From: CAYSFW01 sp050329935
Lineage (GTDB): Bacteria > Pseudomonadota > Gammaproteobacteria > UWMA-0217
Length of the DNA stretch: 64,000 nt
Assembly (NCBI GenBank): GCA_050329935.1
Contig: JBHJOI010000099.1
Location: 1 to 64,000, forward strand
Direction: 5' to 3'
Below the pieces are notes generated by a model. The model was given only the letters and a program-made list of their open reading frames with translations, did no database searches and was not told the DNA's origin. Of the stretch, positions 60,733-64,000 are shown piece by piece; within the stretch, counting starts at the first letter, position 1, and each line of letters begins with the position of its first letter. A program made the position numbers and the translations under genes.

Positions 60733-62373
60733 ATGACCGTCCGTTTTTCCTTGCGGCCGATTGCCGCTGGCGTGGGCATCGCTGCGATCTTGGCTAGCGG
60801 TTCGGCGCTGGCCGCGACCGAGCTCGCCATCGTCAAATTCATTGAATCCATCAAGCGCTGTGACGACGCGACGGTCGGCTGCACCGTACGCAACACGGCG
60901 CGGTATCGCGTCACCTACCAGATTCAGATCGCCAACTACAACGCGCAATCGGCAAGCGTCAAGATCCAGGAAAATCTCAAGGCAACGTTTGATGCCGCTG
61001 GGATGACCTATAGCGTGGTCACCAAACCTACCCTGATCACCGCGCCGATCCGGAACGACCTGTTCGACTCCGACAGCAACAACGTTCCGAACAACGAGGC
61101 GAGTGACAACGTCACCACTGACATCACTACTAACCCGAATTTCACCGGCAACCCCTCCGACACGAGTGGTCTGAATCCGACCCAGCTACTGGCCCCGAAC
61201 ACGCTGTTTCCGACCCTCGGCCAAACCTTGCCCGGACGTAAAATTGCCGCAATTCGCTACACGGTCGAAATCGATACGACCGCCGCGACGGCCCCGCCCG
61301 CCAGCATCGCCCGGTTAATCAGCGGCACGATCGTGAAACCCGTCGAAAACGAGATCGCGTCGATCGCCGCCGAACAGATCACAACCGCAGCCAAGGACGT
61401 TCCCGTAAATCAAGGCGTGCCCGTCATCGCCTACCTGCCGCCACGATACGCCACCACCCCGGTCGGCGACGGCTGCCCGACCGGCACCACGCAGCAGGCG
61501 GTGAATCTGACCAACAACGGCGACTTCGCCGTGGTCCAGACCAACTCACTCCCCGTTAGCGCGCCGACCCGGCTGATCGCGAACTCGTTCTATAGCGACG
61601 CGTCCTACGTTGGCGGTGGCGTCAACCCAGTGGTGTTTCCACTTCGAATCTCAAACCTCGGCGTCGAAACGGGTTCGATCGCACTCGCGACCCATTCGCT
61701 GGTTCAGGGCAACCAAGGTAATCAACAACATCCGCTGCCCAATGGAAGCCCGAATTTTCTGATCTACGCGGGCAACGCCAGCGGCGCCGAGCAGCGCATT
61801 TGGCGCCAGATGGTTACCGGACTCAAGCCGTTGAACCGCTATCTGTTCGTCGCTCACGTCAGCCCGATCAACCTCCCGGGCAAAATCAACACCAAACCGG
61901 GTGGTGAGTCCAAGATTCACCTGCTTGCGCAGGGCGAGCACTTGTTAAGCGCACCACATGTCGTCGCGCCCGAACAAGCCGCGACCGGGGACGTCTGGAC
62001 CCAACTGCGCGGATCGTTCGAGGCCAGCGGCCCATCGCTCGAACTCGCGGTCAGCAACGTGACGGTCAACAACCCGGTTATCGACAACAACGATTACGGC
62101 ACCCTCGCGCTGGCCGGTCTGCAACTGTTCGAGTGCTACGACCCGACCAAGGACACCAACAATCAACCGACGCTCCCCGACCTTCCGATCAACAACGTCA
62201 TCCCCAGCCTGCCGAATGACGGTGCCAGCGGCACCAGCACAACGGCGGCTTCGAATACCGACGCCGCGACTGAGGACAACAAGATTCCGCTCAAGGGCGG
62301 CGGCACCCTGCACTGGCCTGTATTGATCGGGCTCATGGCGCTCGCGTTCATGCGCCGAGCACGCAAGGACTGA
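60733..62373 (+). CDS. Exported beta-rich protein with a GlyGly-CTERM-like tail; paralogue of the next gene
   Basis: This 546-residue protein has a signal peptide at 1-27 (ending SALAA). A GGGAGG site lies five bases before the ATG at 60733. The N-terminal region begins ELAIVKFIESIKRCDDATVG, with paired cysteines shared by the neighbouring paralogue. The body is Thr/Asn/Pro-rich with no domain I recognise. The C-terminus is a Ser/Thr/Asp linker, then GGGTLHWPVLIGLMALAF and RRARKD, which fits the GlyGly-CTERM sorting signal cut by rhombosortase. It should be exported through type II secretion and may be held at the surface. The function is unknown. Confidence 0.78.
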   Translation: MTVRFSLRPIAAGVGIAAILASGSALAATELAIVKFIESIKRCDDATVGCTVRNTARYRVTYQIQIANYNAQSASVKIQENLKATFDAAGMTYSVVTKPTLITAPIRNDLFDSDSNNVPNNEASDNVTTDITTNPNFTGNPSDTSGLNPTQLLAPNTLFPTLGQTLPGRKIAAIRYTVEIDTTAATAPPASIARLISGTIVKPVENEIASIAAEQITTAAKDVPVNQGVPVIAYLPPRYATTPVGDGCPTGTTQQAVNLTNNGDFAVVQTNSLPVSAPTRLIANSFYSDASYVGGGVNPVVFPLRISNLGVETGSIALATHSLVQGNQGNQQHPLPNGSPNFLIYAGNASGAEQRIWRQMVTGLKPLNRYLFVAHVSPINLPGKINTKPGGESKIHLLAQGEHLLSAPHVVAPEQAATGDVWTQLRGSFEASGPSLELAVSNVTVNNPVIDNNDYGTLALAGLQLFECYDPTKDTNNQPTLPDLPINNVIPSLPNDGASGTSTTAASNTDAATEDNKIPLKGGGTLHWPVLIGLMALAFMRRARKD

Positions 62374-62709
62374 CCAATGCCGCGGCAACGCCCTCGTGGC
62401 CGCAACGACAAGGCAACCTCGGTCGGCGCCTCGACCGATGCCGCTGATCGGGTTCATGGCGCGGTCGACCTCGGCGTGCCGCATAGGCACCGTGGAACCC
62501 ATCACGGCTGCGAGACCAGAAAGCAACCGGTTCATGTGCGCCTGGCGTCCGGCTGCCCCGGCGTTCGGGCGAGCGGACCGGCATGGGCCGTGCGATTCGA
62601 TCCGGCGAATGGGTATGCGCCCCCAGTTCGCGTGGCTGAGTCGTGACACGACCGCTCAAACGCCCGGGACACGCAAAGCCCCGCACCGTTCATTAGGAGA
62701 ATTCGTTGT
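62374..62709. other. Intergenic region between the two paralogues
   Basis: About 340 bases contain short overlapping open frames in several phases, none with a credible domain. AGGAG at 62695-62699 serves the next gene. Confidence 0.4.
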
Positions 62710-64000
62710 ATGTGGAACACGCCCCGACCTCGGACGGTCTTGCTGGTAACCCTGATAGCCGCGGCCACGCTTTCCAATGCACGGGCTGCGACCGGCCTGG
62801 GCATTGTCCAGTGGGTCGACGACGTCGCACGCTGTGACGACACGCTGCTCCAGTGCACGACCGCGTCGAAAACATCCTACCAGGCACGCTTTTACGTGCG
62901 CGTGACCAACCACAACCCCATCGTGGCCGAGGCGATTGCCGCTCCGTTCAAAATCGAGGTCGATCTTGCCAAGGCTTTCGACGACGCGGGCATGCGTTAT
63001 CGAATCGCGGAAGCCCCGCGTTTCCTCGCAAAGGCAGACAGCACCTCAAACGCGACTCCGCCGGTCACCACCGCGGGCGGTGGTTCCGCCGACCTCGATA
63101 GCGGCACCCCATCCGCGGCCGTCCCCGTCGCCAATCCGGAGTTCGACGGCAGTGACACAAAACGCTTGCTTGCCTCGGGAACGGTTGCGCCCGGCGAAGC
63201 GCTCGTCGCGACCTATTTACTCGAAATCGATACCGTGGGCGGAGCCGGAGTCGTGAAGACTTCGGCGACGTTGACCAGCGATGCGGACATCTATTACTCA
63301 CTGAGCGGCGACACCGATCCTGATGTAACCCTGAACGCCTATATCAAGCCCGGCCGTGCGACGGCACTTTACCTGCCGCCGGCGATCGCGACGCTAGCAG
63401 TGGGCCAGGACTGCCCAGTCGATACCTTGCCGAGTGGCGACAACCTGATCCTCAATGGCGAGTTCGCGGCCGTCAGCGATGCGGCGCTGCCGTTCAACTC
63501 AACCGCGAACGAGTTAATAGCCGCCAGCTTTTTCAGCGATTTACCGCTGGTGCATCACGGTCGCGACAAATCGTTGGCCGCCTCGAGCCCGCCCGGCCCG
63601 ATCGTGTTTCCGGCCTACCCCCCAACGCCGACAGCAGATACGCCCGAACGCGGCGGTTCGATTGCGCTGGTCCGTCACGCGATGCTAAACAGCGACCTGA
63701 TCCAGCAATCACCCTGGCCTGACGGCGGCGTGACCTGGCTCGCATACGCCGGCAACACCGGCCAACCCGCGCCGCAGCGTTTCTGGCGGCAGTCCGTCGC
63801 GGTCGTGCCCGGAACGACCTATCGCTTTCGGGTCCACCTCAGCGCGGCCGGGCAACCCGACGATACGCGCAACACCGCCGAGCACGATCCGATTATCGCG
63901 CTCCAGGTCGATGGACAAACGATCGGCAACACGCTCGCGCTGGCCGCGGAAACTGGCCGCGATGTCTGGACGCGACTCGAGAGCCGCTTCGTCCCCACCG
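62710..64000 (+). CDS. Exported protein paralogous to the preceding gene (3' end off the window)
   Basis: An ATG at 62710, with AGGAG ten bases upstream, opens a frame that runs to the window edge with no stop, giving 430 residues. The signal peptide covers about 1-26 (ending ARAA). The next stretch, GLGIVQWVDDVARCDDTLLQ, aligns with the start of the mature preceding protein, including both cysteines. YLPPAIATLAVGQDCP and NGEFAAVSD match YLPPRYATTPVGDGCP and NGDFAVVQT there. RFWRQSVAVVPGTTYRFRVH matches the later RIWRQMVTGLKPLNRYLF. The two form a tandem family of unknown function. Confidence 0.8.
   Translation, partial: MWNTPRPRTVLLVTLIAAATLSNARAATGLGIVQWVDDVARCDDTLLQCTTASKTSYQARFYVRVTNHNPIVAEAIAAPFKIEVDLAKAFDDAGMRYRIAEAPRFLAKADSTSNATPPVTTAGGGSADLDSGTPSAAVPVANPEFDGSDTKRLLASGTVAPGEALVATYLLEIDTVGGAGVVKTSATLTSDADIYYSLSGDTDPDVTLNAYIKPGRATALYLPPAIATLAVGQDCPVDTLPSGDNLILNGEFAAVSDAALPFNSTANELIAASFFSDLPLVHHGRDKSLAASSPPGPIVFPAYPPTPTADTPERGGSIALVRHAMLNSDLIQQSPWPDGGVTWLAYAGNTGQPAPQRFWRQSVAVVPGTTYRFRVHLSAAGQPDDTRNTAEHDPIIALQVDGQTIGNTLALAAETGRDVWTRLESRFVPT

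Noticed and set aside
1..64000. tRNA, rRNA and riboswitch genes
   Set aside because: I scanned the intergenic regions for tRNA T-loop motifs and conserved RNA hallmarks and found none I could support. A covariance-model scan would be decisive.

Overview
The window is chromosomal, GC-rich DNA that looks like a non-enteric gammaproteobacterium. The evidence is the rsxABCDGE-nth gene order, a DUF1841 protein, a TrhP/YegQ-type U32 protein, an HvfABC-type copper RiPP locus, and two exported-protein sorting tags typical of environmental gammaproteobacteria: VPLPA-type PEP-CTERM tails and a GlyGly-CTERM-like tail. No tRNA, rRNA, CRISPR array, phage or intact transposase gene was seen. The species cannot be named from the sequence alone.

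Region 1 (1-11.0 kb) is an accessory island of exported proteins. Five minus-strand genes share one module of about 95 residues: a thrombospondin-type-3-like calcium stretch followed by two dockerin-like repeats of the type DxNxDGxVNGLDLVxFRQxFL. The module is attached to lamin-tail domains (1-1450, cut by the window edge), a CAP domain, a DUF4038 apiosidase-like glycosidase, a subtilisin-like protease and a TIM-barrel-type glycosidase. Beside them, on the opposite strand, is a small cohesin-like protein with a VPLPA-CTERM membrane/sorting tail (1827-2453). My main hypothesis is a surface cohesin that docks the dockerin-tagged enzymes. A degraded DUF4038 copy, a 7-bp tandem repeat and a fold-back element also lie here.

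Region 2 (11.3-22.1 kb) is mostly housekeeping. It holds a SlyD-like isomerase, an aldose-1-epimerase-like mutarotase, a glycosyltransferase with a Gfo/Idh oxidoreductase, the complete six-gene Rnf/Rsx electron-transport operon, a small unknown gene, and endonuclease III.

Region 3 (22.6-40.1 kb) is an exopolysaccharide or surface-glycan cluster. It encodes a UDP-HexNAc dehydrogenase, a MurJ-like flippase, three glycosyltransferases, four SAM methyltransferases, an AsnB-type amidotransferase, a polymerase-like membrane protein, a phosphodiester-glycosidase-like protein and a formyltransferase/beta-propeller fusion. Many genes overlap by ATGA or GTGA, which implies translational coupling. A 305-bp MITE with IS1380-like ends and a 5-bp target duplication interrupts the cluster. 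It closes with a second VPLPA-CTERM protein. PEP-CTERM sorting is known to be linked to exopolysaccharide loci, but no exosortase is in the window.

Region 4 (40.2-64 kb) is mixed. It has a 29-bp perfect hairpin, DUF1841, a TauE/SafE exporter and an NdvA-type glucan ABC exporter. An HvfABC copper-RiPP operon follows, whose precursor carries nine EGKCG motifs. Next come an MFS carrier, two c-type cytochromes, TrhP and a universal stress protein. A PEP-synthase homologue has lost its catalytic histidine and other key residues. Then come a periplasmic DsrE-like protein, glucokinase, a membrane protein, a metallophosphoesterase, a PP-loop enzyme and a DUF1015 protein. The window ends with two paralogous exported proteins of unknown family; the first has the GlyGly-CTERM-like tail and the second runs off the right edge.
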